64,000 nt of DNA, taken from assembly GCA_946183145.1 (NCBI GenBank), contig CAMGZM010000003.1, positions 124,001-188,000 on the forward strand. Direction: 5' to 3'. The number at the start of each line of letters is the position of its first letter. Position 1 is the stretch's first letter. This stretch comes from an uncultured Fretibacterium sp. (lineage in GTDB: Bacteria > Synergistota > Synergistia > Synergistales > Aminobacteriaceae). Shown piece by piece: positions 32,353-40,769 of the stretch. The translations under genes were made by a program, and so were the position numbers. The notes under the pieces were generated by a model that worked only from the letters and a program-made list of their open reading frames with translations, was not told the DNA's origin and did no database searches.

Positions 32353-34272
32353 CTATCTTCCTTTCATGAACGAGTCAGCTATCTTTTCAGCAGAGAGTCC
32401 CATTTCAGCGCGGACTGAGTCAGAATTTCCCGATTCGCCGTAATGATTCACTCCGAGAGTCTGAAGTTTCGGGAGTGCGATTCCTTTTCGTGCTGACTCA
32501 AGTACCATCACTGCGCCCATTCCTGTATTTGCGTTGTGATCTTCTACCGTCATAACATGGCCGGTCTTCACAGCTTCGTTTATCGCTGACATATCCGGCT
32601 CAAGCGGGCATGATACGCCGTAAACAGAAACTTCAACGCCTTTTGACGCGAGAATGTCTGCGGCCTTCAGAGCGATTTGCGCCATGTAGCCGAGTGCGAA
32701 TATTGCGCCGTCTTTACCCTCGCGGAGCTTGTCTGCTTTCCCGTATGTGAATCCGTAACTGCCTGTGTAATATTTCAGCCCGTCAATCTTTGAACGTCCC
32801 ACAGCCATGCAAATATCGCCCGGAGTTTTCAGCATCCAGCGAGTCGCCCTGTCAGTCTGATTCGGGTCAACAGGTACAACGAGCTTCCAGCCGAACATGT
32901 TACGCATGAGTCCAACGTAATCGATACACTGATGTGTTTTTCCGTCCTCGCCTACGTCAAGCCCGACATGAGTCAGTACTGTCTTGTTTCCTGCGCGGTT
33001 AATGTCGTTAAGCCTCTGCTGGTTGTAGACCTCATCAACGCCGAAAACGCCAAATTCCGCCCATACGCTGACGACTCCCGCAAGGCTCGCAGTCCCTGAA
33101 GCTGTAGCAACTGAATGTTCCTGTATACCGCTCTGAATGAAATTGTCGGGGCATTCCTTCTTGAAGGCTCCTGTCATTACGGACGGGGATAAATCGCAGT
33201 CGAATACGAGAATCGGAGTCCTGCCTTCCTTCTTGTAGTTGCGTTTGCCGACATCAGCGAGAGCTTTGCCGAATGCGCCGCGGTTGTCTGAAGCCTTTTC
33301 GCCCTCGTAATCAAACGGAGTCCCCGTGTCAATGTTCGGTGCGGGGGGAAAATCTATCTTCCTTCCTGCGAATGTGGGAGGATTCTTGCGGCGTTCGAGT
33401 GCCTTTGCGAGCGTGTCAGGTTCTCCGCCGAGATGAGCTACAATTTTCGCGTAATCGTCATTTGGCACTGGCTTTCCGTGATAGTCGGGGATTCCTTCCA
33501 TGATTAAGCCGTCTTTGCCCATTACTGTTTTGCACAAAAGCACGGTGGGCTTGCCATTTTTGCCCGCGTTCCTGAGAGCCTCATAGATTGCCGCAAATGA
33601 ATGCCCGTCAACCTCTACAGCCTCCCAGCCGTCAGCCTCCCACAATGCGCGAATGTCGCACGGCAAAATTTCCTGACGAGTTCCCGATAACTGTATGTCG
33701 TTCCAGTCAATGAGAGCCGTTAAGCCTGTGAGCTTCTGAGAGACTGCCATTCTGCGGGCTTCTGCGATTTGTCCCTTTGTCTGTCCTCCGTCACCCATGA
33801 GAACATACACGCGGCCATGATGATTATTTGCCTTCTGTGCGAGTGCGAATCCGACTCCCGCTGAGAGTCCCTGACCTAAATTCCCCGTGCCTAAATCGAT
33901 TCCGGGTACTTCACGCTCAACATGTCCCTGAAAGACTGAGCCGCACTGCCTGAAATGCGACATTGCCTCTTCACGGTCAACGAATCCCCATTCCGCTAAC
34001 GTTGCGTAGACTCCTGCTGACGTATGGCCGTGAGAGATTACGACATAATCACGCGCTGTTGTGCTGCAATTTTCGGGTGTGAGGTCGGCGACTCCGTATA
34101 CTGTCATGAACATCTCCATGCTTGAGAACGCTCCGCCGGGGTGTCCTGACTTTGCCGCGCTTACCATCGTAAGGGCTGTTATTCTCGCTCTCTTTGCTGA
34201 TGTTTCGAGGGCTGTTATCTGTTCGGGCGTTAATTTCTCTGAGGGGTATTTGTGGATATTGGGTAATGCCAT
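32353..34272 (-). CDS. tkt: Transketolase
   Basis: 639-residue single-chain transketolase. The thiamine diphosphate site is GDGGQTKGQIAEA with downstream N residues. SHGHTSAGVYATLAEWG lies near the N-terminus. The pyrimidine-binding half has FIQSGIQEHSVATASGTASL. It moves two-carbon units between sugar phosphates. It lies between the class II aldolase and the FGGY kinase, so it appears to be a pathway-specific copy; whether another transketolase exists cannot be seen. Confidence 0.93.
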   Translation of the reverse strand: MALPNIHKYPSEKLTPEQITALETSAKRARITALTMVSAAKSGHPGGAFSSMEMFMTVYGVADLTPENCSTTARDYVVISHGHTSAGVYATLAEWGFVDREEAMSHFRQCGSVFQGHVEREVPGIDLGTGNLGQGLSAGVGFALAQKANNHHGRVYVLMGDGGQTKGQIAEARRMAVSQKLTGLTALIDWNDIQLSGTRQEILPCDIRALWEADGWEAVEVDGHSFAAIYEALRNAGKNGKPTVLLCKTVMGKDGLIMEGIPDYHGKPVPNDDYAKIVAHLGGEPDTLAKALERRKNPPTFAGRKIDFPPAPNIDTGTPFDYEGEKASDNRGAFGKALADVGKRNYKKEGRTPILVFDCDLSPSVMTGAFKKECPDNFIQSGIQEHSVATASGTASLAGVVSVWAEFGVFGVDEVYNQQRLNDINRAGNKTVLTHVGLDVGEDGKTHQCIDYVGLMRNMFGWKLVVPVDPNQTDRATRWMLKTPGDICMAVGRSKIDGLKYYTGSYGFTYGKADKLREGKDGAIFALGYMAQIALKAADILASKGVEVSVYGVSCPLEPDMSAINEAVKTGHVMTVEDHNANTGMGAVMVLESARKGIALPKLQTLGVNHYGESGNSDSVRAEMGLSAEKIADSFMKGR

Positions 34273-34291
34273 AATGATTCCTCCTGTTGAT

Positions 34292-35140
34292 TTATACTCT
34301 TCCGCAGCTGCCGATGACTTGCATTCTTTCTTTTACGTAGCGTTTTACCTCCTCCATTCCGTATGTGCCGTATTTTTTCGGGTCAAATACTCCGGGATTT
34401 TCTTTCATGTATTTCTTCACGCCGTATGTGTATGAGATCCGCAAGTCTGTCGCGTAATTCACCTTGCACATTCCCATACTCACACAGCGAATCACTTGAT
34501 CGTCCGGGACTCCTGATGTGCCGTGAAGCACTAACGGTATACTCACAACTTCACGAATCTTTGCGAGAACGTCAAAATTTATCCGGGGCGTTCCCTTGTA
34601 GACTCCGTGCGCAGTACCAACAGCAACCGCTAATGAGTCGCACCCGGTTTTCTCAACAAATATTTTTGCCTCGTCAGGGTCAGTATATGGATTGTCGCCT
34701 GAATTTTCGAGGCTGTCTTCTTTTCCGCCGACTCTCCCTAATTCCGCCTCAACGGGAATATTTACGGCGTGGCAAATTTCGGTTACTGTCTTTGTGAGCG
34801 AGATATTTTCCTCAAATGGCAGCTTGCTTCCGTCAATCATGATAGACGTATACCCCGCGTGAAGTGCCTGCACCGCCAACGCTAAAGAGCTTCCGTGATC
34901 CAGATGACAGGCTACGGGGATTCGCGTGCGTCTTGCTGCGGCTCTGATGTTCGCGAAATACATATCAGCTCCGGCATATTTCACGGTGCTCGGAGTCGTC
35001 TGCATGATTACGGGGGAATTAGTTTCCTCTGCCGCTGAAAGTACAGCTAACACCATCTCCATATTCTCAACGTTGAAAGCTCCGACGGCGTATTTGTTTC
35101 TCTGTGCGTCAAGCAATAATTCTCGTGATTTAACCAGCAA
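34292..35140 (-). CDS. Class II ketose-bisphosphate aldolase (tagatose/fructose type)
   Basis: 282 residues. Zinc ligands lie in ACHLDHG, AVGTAHGVYKG and LVLHGTSG. The Glu of VEAELGRVGGKED belongs to the metal/phosphate site. It splits a ketose bisphosphate to dihydroxyacetone phosphate and glyceraldehyde 3-phosphate. The immediately upstream GatZ-like gene suggests the tagatose-bisphosphate (GatY/KbaY) role; a fructose-bisphosphate role cannot be excluded. Confidence 0.9.
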   Translation of the reverse strand: MLVKSRELLLDAQRNKYAVGAFNVENMEMVLAVLSAAEETNSPVIMQTTPSTVKYAGADMYFANIRAAARRTRIPVACHLDHGSSLALAVQALHAGYTSIMIDGSKLPFEENISLTKTVTEICHAVNIPVEAELGRVGGKEDSLENSGDNPYTDPDEAKIFVEKTGCDSLAVAVGTAHGVYKGTPRINFDVLAKIREVVSIPLVLHGTSGVPDDQVIRCVSMGMCKVNYATDLRISYTYGVKKYMKENPGVFDPKKYGTYGMEEVKRYVKERMQVIGSCGRV

Positions 35141-35153
35141 AATTTATCATCTC

Positions 35154-36467
35154 TCAATCGTAAATCTTAGTGCTTACGGCGTAATTGTAATCCTCGCACA
35201 AAGCCATAACGCAATCTTTCACGAGCGCGGAAGCCCTCAGCGGTAATTTTCCGTCCCTGACTCTTCTGTGCTGGCGCGGCATGTACTGACTCAGCATTCC
35301 GGCGGGTATTTTGTCTGCTATGCTGTCGATGTTGGCGAATAATTTTGTGATTGATGACTTGATTTCGGGGAGGCTGAAATAATATCTGCATCTGTCGGAA
35401 TAACTGTACTTGCGTGCAATGTGCTTCTCCAATTCTGAGCCGTGATAATGTTTCTCCCAGTTGTGCGGATTTTCGAGCATTGCGGACTCTAACGTCTCAA
35501 TGAAGTTAGCGCGTTCATTTTCCGGGACTAACTCACGCTCAATCATGCTCAGTGCAAAAAGTCCCTCGCGCAGTGCGAACGTCAGAGCAGGGCCGACCTT
35601 GAGAATTGCGATTCCGTCTTCAACCATCTCGCGCAATTTTTCGGGTGGCTGATAGTCTGTTGAATGTCCCTCAAAGACAAAGCCGGGGTATTTCCGCAAT
35701 GTTGATGTGAGACTCGCCGCATCATTCCTGCTGTAAGGGTGAATGTCCTTGTCGCCAAATTCGACTCCGGGCTGAACTACAACGGCTATAACGTCCTGCC
35801 ATCGTTCAGAGATTCCATGCTCCTCGAATTTCCGCTTGTAGGTCATTAACGTTGTCTCGAAATCTTTGGGGCTAGTTACTGTGAGTCCCTCGTCATTCTG
35901 AGTCCCGCCTGGTATGGGTACTTCGCTTCCGATAACATACACCGGGCGCATTTCGCCGGGATTATTTTTCCTCAGTTCCTGATATGCTTTCTCGCACTCC
36001 TCAAGCAATATTGCTCCGCGTTCTGCAATAACATCATCTGCGAGTCTTTCAGTCTTTGAGTCATCCGCAACTTTCATGCTTGTGTCAAGATGAATCTTCT
36101 TGAACCCGGCCATGACACACAATCTCACAAGCTCACGCGCGCGGCTCATAGCTTCAGACTCCTGGAGATTCGCCCACACAAGAGGCCCCATGTGATCCCC
36201 TCCGAGAATGATTCGCGAACGGTCAAACCTCACTTTGTCCGCAATCCCGTAAACGTAATCCCGGAAATCTTGCGGCTTCATTCCTGTGTACCCGCCGTAC
36301 TGGTTAATCTGATTCGCTGTGCCTTCTATGAGGATTGGCGAGTCGAATCTTTTTCCCTGCTCTAATATCGCTTCTATTGCTATTTCGTTGGCTGTGCAAT
36401 ATGACGGCAGTCCCGCGTGTATTCCTGATTTCCTTCGTTCTGAAATGTCAAGCAAAGGATTCCGCAA
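35154..36467 (-). CDS. GatZ/KbaZ-type tagatose-bisphosphate aldolase non-catalytic subunit
   Basis: 437 residues. The start (NPLLDISERRKSGIHAGLPS) and the blocks ILIEGTANQINQYGGYTGM, RIILGGDHMGPLVWANL and KIHLDTSMK are typical of GatZ/KbaZ, which stabilises and activates the GatY/KbaY aldolase. The start is a TTG at 36467 with AAAGGAG 11 nt upstream. The aldolase follows after 13 nt. First gene of the aldolase-transketolase-kinase-transaldolase unit; the unusual inverted-repeat region lies just upstream and probably holds its promoter. Confidence 0.9.
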   Translation of the reverse strand: MRNPLLDISERRKSGIHAGLPSYCTANEIAIEAILEQGKRFDSPILIEGTANQINQYGGYTGMKPQDFRDYVYGIADKVRFDRSRIILGGDHMGPLVWANLQESEAMSRARELVRLCVMAGFKKIHLDTSMKVADDSKTERLADDVIAERGAILLEECEKAYQELRKNNPGEMRPVYVIGSEVPIPGGTQNDEGLTVTSPKDFETTLMTYKRKFEEHGISERWQDVIAVVVQPGVEFGDKDIHPYSRNDAASLTSTLRKYPGFVFEGHSTDYQPPEKLREMVEDGIAILKVGPALTFALREGLFALSMIERELVPENERANFIETLESAMLENPHNWEKHYHGSELEKHIARKYSYSDRCRYYFSLPEIKSSITKLFANIDSIADKIPAGMLSQYMPRQHRRVRDGKLPLRASALVKDCVMALCEDYNYAVSTKIYD

Positions 36468-36504
36468 TGTAATTATTACTCCTTTCTCATATGTGTATGT
36501 GAGC

Positions 36505-36631
36505 GTGCACCCCTCATTTTTTTATTTGTGATATAATTATTAATTCCTTAAAATAAAATCTCAATAATTTTTACGTGATTAAATAATATTAAACTTTTAT
36601 TATATCATAAATTTAAAATCGAGGGGTGCAC
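36505..36631. repeat. 127-bp region bounded by 33-bp inverted repeats with inward extended -10 boxes
   Basis: The left arm (36505-36537) and right arm (36599-36631) are inverted copies, about 28 of 33 bases identical. Each begins at the outside with GTGCACCCCTC and ends inside with TGATATAAT, a perfect extended -10. The outer right end also completes the palindrome GGGGTGCACCCC (36623-36634). The 61-bp centre is nearly pure A/T. The right arm fits a gatZ promoter with the GTGCAC element over the -35. It could be a pair of convergent promoters under one operator or a miniature inverted-repeat element. No target duplication is obvious. Confidence 0.7.
36599..36607 (-). promoter_or_regulatory. 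Probable gatZ promoter (extended -10) with operator-like palindrome
   Basis: TGATATAAT on the minus strand lies 132 nt before the gatZ TTG. The palindrome GGGGTGCACCCC at 36623-36634 sits where the -35 would be, as expected for a repressor or activator site. A second GTGCACCCC lies downstream at 36505-36513. Confidence 0.5.
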
Positions 36632-36653
36632 CCCCACGATATATACCATATGT

Positions 36654-37595
36654 TTATGACTCCTCAATCATTTTCCGAATTGACTCGGGTGAAATTTTCC
36701 CCTCCATCGGCCCGAATGCGGCGGCGTTCAAAGCTCCTGCTGCTGCTCCCATTTTTGCGGCTTCTGCTAACGTTTTGCCCTCAGCGAGTCCGCAAATAAA
36801 CGCGGCATCGTATGAGTCTCCTGCTCCGGTAGCGTCCTCCTGAATGACTTTGTAGACGGGCTGTGAGACTTCGAGTCCTTTTCGCGTGTAAATGCTTGAG
36901 CCTTTAGAGCCGTTCTTCAGCACAAGGACTTCAAGCGATGGATTCGCGAACACTGACTCTATTGCCTCGTCAAGATTTTCTTTTCCCGCAAACATTTTCA
37001 GCTCAGAGACTCCCGGCATTAAGATTGCTGAGCTTCTGAAGACTTCCTGCAACATCTCAAGCACCGCATTATCTTTCAGCATTTCGAGTCGTACATTCGG
37101 GTCAAAAGAGATTTTTACGCCGTGAGACTTCATCATGTTCATAGTCTTGATGATTTCACGCGCAAAATTCACATCAGCCATCAGAGAACAGCCCATTATG
37201 TGAAAATATTTCGTGTCCTCAAAGCCTGCGAAATTCTCAGGTGCTTTTGCCTTAACGCACGGTGAGTTATCCATGTAGAACAAAAATTTTCTTGAGCCGT
37301 CAGCAAAATACGTAACGAACGCTATACCCGTATGGCCGTCTTCAGGAATGATTACGCGACTCACGTCAACGCCGTCATGTTTCAGCCGACGCATAATATT
37401 TTCGCCGAAATCATCATTTCCGACTCCGCTGATTATTGCCGATGAATGTCCGAGCCGTGCCGCCGTGCTGATGAAAATTCCGGGTGCGCCGCTTGGGAAC
37501 GGCCCTCGAAAGTAATCGGACTCGTATAACGGTATGTCTTCTTTCGGGCGCATTATCTCAACGAGTAACTCACCCATTGTTACAATTTCTGACAT
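36654..37595 (-). CDS. PfkB family sugar kinase
   Basis: 313-residue ribokinase-fold kinase. The N-terminal substrate region has VTMGELLVEIMRP and GPFPSGAPGIFISTAARLG. The C-terminal signature DATGAGDSYDAAFICGL carries the catalytic Asp and the anion hole. It resembles 2-keto-3-deoxygluconate, tagatose or fructokinase-type enzymes; the substrate is uncertain. Being next to gatZ-gatY it could supply the ketose phosphate that is later cleaved. It is separated from gatZ by the inverted-repeat region. Confidence 0.88.
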   Translation of the reverse strand: MSEIVTMGELLVEIMRPKEDIPLYESDYFRGPFPSGAPGIFISTAARLGHSSAIISGVGNDDFGENIMRRLKHDGVDVSRVIIPEDGHTGIAFVTYFADGSRKFLFYMDNSPCVKAKAPENFAGFEDTKYFHIMGCSLMADVNFAREIIKTMNMMKSHGVKISFDPNVRLEMLKDNAVLEMLQEVFRSSAILMPGVSELKMFAGKENLDEAIESVFANPSLEVLVLKNGSKGSSIYTRKGLEVSQPVYKVIQEDATGAGDSYDAAFICGLAEGKTLAEAAKMGAAAGALNAAAFGPMEGKISPESIRKMIEES

Positions 37596-37686
37596 GAAAA
37601 ATTTGCCCCCTTGAAACGAGGATTAATAGATTCTTGTGGGATTCGTGAAAAGTTTACTATAAGTGATGGTAAATGTAAAACTTTCA

Positions 37687-37768
37687 TGCGGAGGAGGGGA
37701 CTTGAACCCCTACGCCTTGAGGGTATCAGATCCTAAGTCTGACGCGTCTACCATTCCGCCACCCCCGC
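37687..37768 (-). tRNA. tRNA-Leu (anticodon UAG)
   Basis: An 82-nt cloverleaf. The acceptor GCGGGGG pairs with the 3' strand before discriminator A. The anticodon arm is CAGA-CTTAGGA-TCTG, giving anticodon UAG. The variable arm is long, as in type II leucine tRNAs, and the T-arm has GGTTCAAGTCC. The 3' CCA is not encoded, so a CCA-adding enzyme is required. Confidence 0.95.
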
Positions 37769-37785
37769 AACTCTTTGCTATTGTA

Positions 37786-38058
37786 TCACGCCTGCTTGTA
37801 TATGTTGCTACGATGTCCTATTTCAAGCACAAGCACAACAAGGACATCATCATGTATTTCACATATCAGGCGATAATCTCCCACACGGTAACGCCATTGC
37901 CCTGCACGTGAACCAGTAAGACCTTTTCCGCGCTGTCTTGGGTCATCAATTTCCGAAAGCCTGTCTAAATATTTCTCAATCTGCGTTCTTATTGGCTTAT
38001 CTAATTTCTTCAGCGTATCACGTGCGTTTTTCTCAAACTCAATTTTCCAGTGCTGCAA
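37786..38058 (-). CDS. RelE/ParE-type toxin
   Basis: 90 residues with the family pattern: WKIEFEKNARDTLKKLDKPIR, then GKGLTGSRAGQWRYRVGDYRLICEI with the basic residues used for ribosome-dependent mRNA cleavage in RelE, and VLVLEIGHRSNIYK at the end. Length is normal. It overlaps the antitoxin gene by 20 nt, the usual antitoxin-first order. Whether it acts as RelE or ParE cannot be decided. Confidence 0.92.
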   Translation of the reverse strand: MQHWKIEFEKNARDTLKKLDKPIRTQIEKYLDRLSEIDDPRQRGKGLTGSRAGQWRYRVGDYRLICEIHDDVLVVLVLEIGHRSNIYKQA

Positions 38059-38254
38059 GTTCGTCCTTCACTTTGTCCCATGAATGTATTTCTGTCCTGC
38101 CTGATTTCACGGCTTGGGATATTTCTGCTCCCGTGTCGCTGTCTTCAAAGTATTCTTTCAGGAGTTCAACCGCTAAATCTTCGCACGGCCTGTTGAACTC
38201 GCGCCCCCATTCTGACACACGCGCTTCAAGCTCAGGCGTAAGAGTTATTATCAT
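38039..38254 (-). CDS. Antitoxin of the RelE/ParE module
   Basis: 71 residues. The N-terminal half ([20 protein letters not shown]) looks like a ribbon-helix-helix DNA-binding domain, and the C-terminal charged half would wrap the toxin. It overlaps the toxin gene by 20 nt. Its ATG overlaps the purF stop (ATGA), so translation of the module is coupled to a purine gene. Autoregulation from the RHH domain would need a promoter inside purF. Confidence 0.85.
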   Translation of the reverse strand: MIITLTPELEARVSEWGREFNRPCEDLAVELLKEYFEDSDTGAEISQAVKSGRTEIHSWDKVKDELAALEN

Positions 38255-39642
38255 GACAATTCACCTCCGCTTACAGGGACTTCCATCGGGTAATTTCCGT
38301 CAAAACATGCCTTGCAGTATGAGTCCTCACAGCAGACTTCACGCAAACTTTCTTCACTGAGATACGTCAATGAGTCCGCGCCTAAGTATTCGCAGATTTC
38401 CTCCGGGGATTTCTGCACAGCAATCAGCTTTTCTCTATGCGGTGTATCAATCCCGAAATAGCACGAGAATTTTACCTCAGGAGAAGCCGCGCAAACATGA
38501 ATCTCTTTCGCCCCGGCATCGCGCAAATGTCCCACAATCCGGCGCAGAGTCGTCCCTCTCACTATTGAGTCGTCAATGATGATTAGCCTTTTGCCCTCAA
38601 TGTTTCGCCGAATCGTTGACAGCTTTATTCTCACAGCGTCATCACGCATTGCCTGTGATGGTAGTATGAACGTCCGCCCCATGTATTTGTTCTTGATGAG
38701 TCCCTCGCCGTAAGGAATCCCGGAAGCCTCCGCGTAACCTATCGCAGCAGGAATTCCCGAATCAGGCACGGCCATGACAACATCAGCCTCAATCTTTCGT
38801 TGATTCGCTAACTTCATTCCACAGCGACGGCGGAAATCGTACACGCTCACACCGTCAACAATAGAGTCCGGCCTCGCAAAATATACCATCTCGAAGACAC
38901 AAAGATTCTTCCTGCACCAGTGAGAAGGCTCAACGCTCCGTAATCCGTCCTTGTCGGCAATAACAATTTCTCCCGGCTTAACGTCTCGGACAAATTCAGC
39001 GTCAAGTGCTTCAAGCGCGCATGTCTCAGACGCAAACACAAAGCCCGAATCATTCTTGAGCTTCCCAATGCACAATGGGTGAAGGCCGTATGAATCTCTC
39101 ACGCCGATTAACTTATCGCCAATTGTGATGACTAACACATACGCGCCCTTGATGAGACTCATTGCGTTTTTGATTCCCGCCTCGATTCCCCGTGAGCCGT
39201 GCTGGCATATCAGGTTGAGGATTGACTCTGAGTCGCTCGTTGTGTGGAAGATTACGCCCTCATCTGTGAGCATTTCACGGAGGCTGTCAGCGTTGACGAG
39301 ATTCCCGTTGTGCGCTAATGCTATTTCGCCGAGCCGACATGATGCCGCTAAAGGCTGTGCGCTTCTCTGTGAACCGTCGCCCGCTGTGGAGTATCTCACA
39401 TGGCCGATTGCGATATTACCCGGCAATTTCCCGAAGTCATAGCCCCGGAAAACTTCACCCGCGAGTCCTAAATCTTTGCGGATCTCGATTTTCCCCGCAG
39501 AGTTCGCCGCAATCCCTGCGCTTTCCTGCCCTCTGTGCTGAAGCGCGTAAAGTCCGTAATACACCAAGTGAGACGCTTGCCCGGCCTCATCATTCAGATA
39601 TACACCTATCACGCCGCACTCCTCGTGAATCTCATCAGACAT
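38251..39642 (-). CDS. purF: Amidophosphoribosyltransferase
   Basis: 463 residues. It catalyses the first committed step of purine synthesis, PRPP plus glutamine to phosphoribosylamine. The Ntn-hydrolase nucleophile is Cys9 (EECGVIGVY) after a short propeptide, as in the Bacillus-type enzyme. The PRPP-binding site is [19 protein letters not shown]-terminal cysteines ([13 protein letters not shown]) may belong to the iron-sulfur cluster seen in this subclass. It overlaps purC by 8 nt and the antitoxin by 4 nt. Confidence 0.95.
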   Translation of the reverse strand: MSDEIHEECGVIGVYLNDEAGQASHLVYYGLYALQHRGQESAGIAANSAGKIEIRKDLGLAGEVFRGYDFGKLPGNIAIGHVRYSTAGDGSQRSAQPLAASCRLGEIALAHNGNLVNADSLREMLTDEGVIFHTTSDSESILNLICQHGSRGIEAGIKNAMSLIKGAYVLVITIGDKLIGVRDSYGLHPLCIGKLKNDSGFVFASETCALEALDAEFVRDVKPGEIVIADKDGLRSVEPSHWCRKNLCVFEMVYFARPDSIVDGVSVYDFRRRCGMKLANQRKIEADVVMAVPDSGIPAAIGYAEASGIPYGEGLIKNKYMGRTFILPSQAMRDDAVRIKLSTIRRNIEGKRLIIIDDSIVRGTTLRRIVGHLRDAGAKEIHVCAASPEVKFSCYFGIDTPHREKLIAVQKSPEEICEYLGADSLTYLSEESLREVCCEDSYCKACFDGNYPMEVPVSGGELS

Positions 39643-40357
39643 TTTTGCCGTTTATGCGCCTGAATATTTCCTCGTAGGCTTCCTCAACCCCGCCCATGTC
39701 CCGGCGGAATCTGTCCTTGTCGAGCTTCTCATTCGTCTTTGCGTCCCAAAATCTGCAAGTGTCAGGCGAAATCTCATCAGCAAGAATTATCGTCCCATCG
39801 GGCAGTCTTCCGGCCTCTATCTTGAAGTCCACGAGCTTGACTCCAATTCCCGCAAAAAATTCCTTCAGCACGTCATTCACTTTATACGCCATTTCGCGAA
39901 TCGCTTTCAGTTCGTCTTCTGTTGCGACTCCCAACGCTATTATGTGGCTGTCGTTGATTAACGGGTCATTGAGCGCGTCATCCTTCAGGGAAAATTCAAG
40001 CGTCGGACATTTCAGCGGTGTACCTTCCTCGACTCCGTAACGTTTTGAGAATGATCCGGCGGCTGTGTTTCGTATGATTATCTCAAGAGGCACAATCTTT
40101 ACGGCTTTGACGAGTGTCTCGCGGTCGCTTAACTGTTCCACAAAATGAGTCCTGACTCCATTTTTCTCCAGAAGCCTGAACATCATATTGCTCATCTTGT
40201 TGTTGATTACGCCCTTGCCTGTGATTGTTCCGTGCTTGAGGCCGTTGAACGCTGTAGCATCGTCTTTGTACTCTACAATGTAGTATGAAGGGTCAGAGGT
40301 AGCAAAAACTTTCTTTGCTTTTCCCTCGTATCTCTGCTCAAGTTTCGTGATGTCCAT
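39635..40357 (-). CDS. purC: SAICAR synthase
   Basis: 240 residues. It joins aspartate to carboxyaminoimidazole ribonucleotide in purine synthesis. Blocks: [15 protein letters not shown] at the start, [30 protein letters not shown], and [11 protein letters not shown]. The ATG at 40357 with AAGGAAGGA upstream is preferred over an in-frame ATG 16 codons earlier. First gene of a purC-purF-antitoxin-toxin unit. Confidence 0.94.
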   Translation of the reverse strand: MDITKLEQRYEGKAKKVFATSDPSYYIVEYKDDATAFNGLKHGTITGKGVINNKMSNMMFRLLEKNGVRTHFVEQLSDRETLVKAVKIVPLEIIIRNTAAGSFSKRYGVEEGTPLKCPTLEFSLKDDALNDPLINDSHIIALGVATEDELKAIREMAYKVNDVLKEFFAGIGVKLVDFKIEAGRLPDGTIILADEISPDTCRFWDAKTNEKLDKDRFRRDMGGVEEAYEEIFRRINGKNV

Positions 40358-40466
40358 GATGATTTTTTCCTTCCTTGTGAATTGCTGAATTACAATATTA
40401 TACATGCAGGCTCAAATTGCAGTTAATGTTGTTGACTCATTCACAGCAAAAATGAATCGGAGTCTT

Positions 40467-40670
40467 TCACTCGTCAGACTCAAAAAACTCTTTGCGTTTC
40501 CAGTACCACAAACCCAAAGCTGAACCGCCGAAAATTATCCCCGCGCTTAATCCGCCGATTACGTAATCGGTATTGATTCCCCCGCCGAATAACGAGCTTC
40601 CGTAACCTGCAAGAGCATAGCCGAATGAGATTACGCACAGAAGAGACAATGTTGTGATGAACAAACGCAT
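40467..40670 (-). CDS. Small two-pass membrane protein, unknown
   Basis: 67 residues from the ATG at 40670; a start eight codons earlier is also possible. Two hydrophobic segments (about 4-21 and 37-55) flank a Gly/Ser-rich loop, followed by a charged end. No family recognised. It lies alone between purC and the divergent protease gene. Confidence 0.5.
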   Translation of the reverse strand: MRLFITTLSLLCVISFGYALAGYGSSLFGGGINTDYVIGGLSAGIIFGGSALGLWYWKRKEFFESDE

Positions 40671-40769
40671 AATTTTTTTCACCGTCCGTAACAACCTGTA
40701 ATAAAATAAATGAAAGTTTACACCGAAAAATAATTATTCACACATAAAATCATGAAAGGAGTAATTATC

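Noticed and set aside
37596-40470. Purine riboswitch upstream of purC
   Set aside because: The space upstream of purC is short and has no three-way junction pattern or purine-aptamer core.
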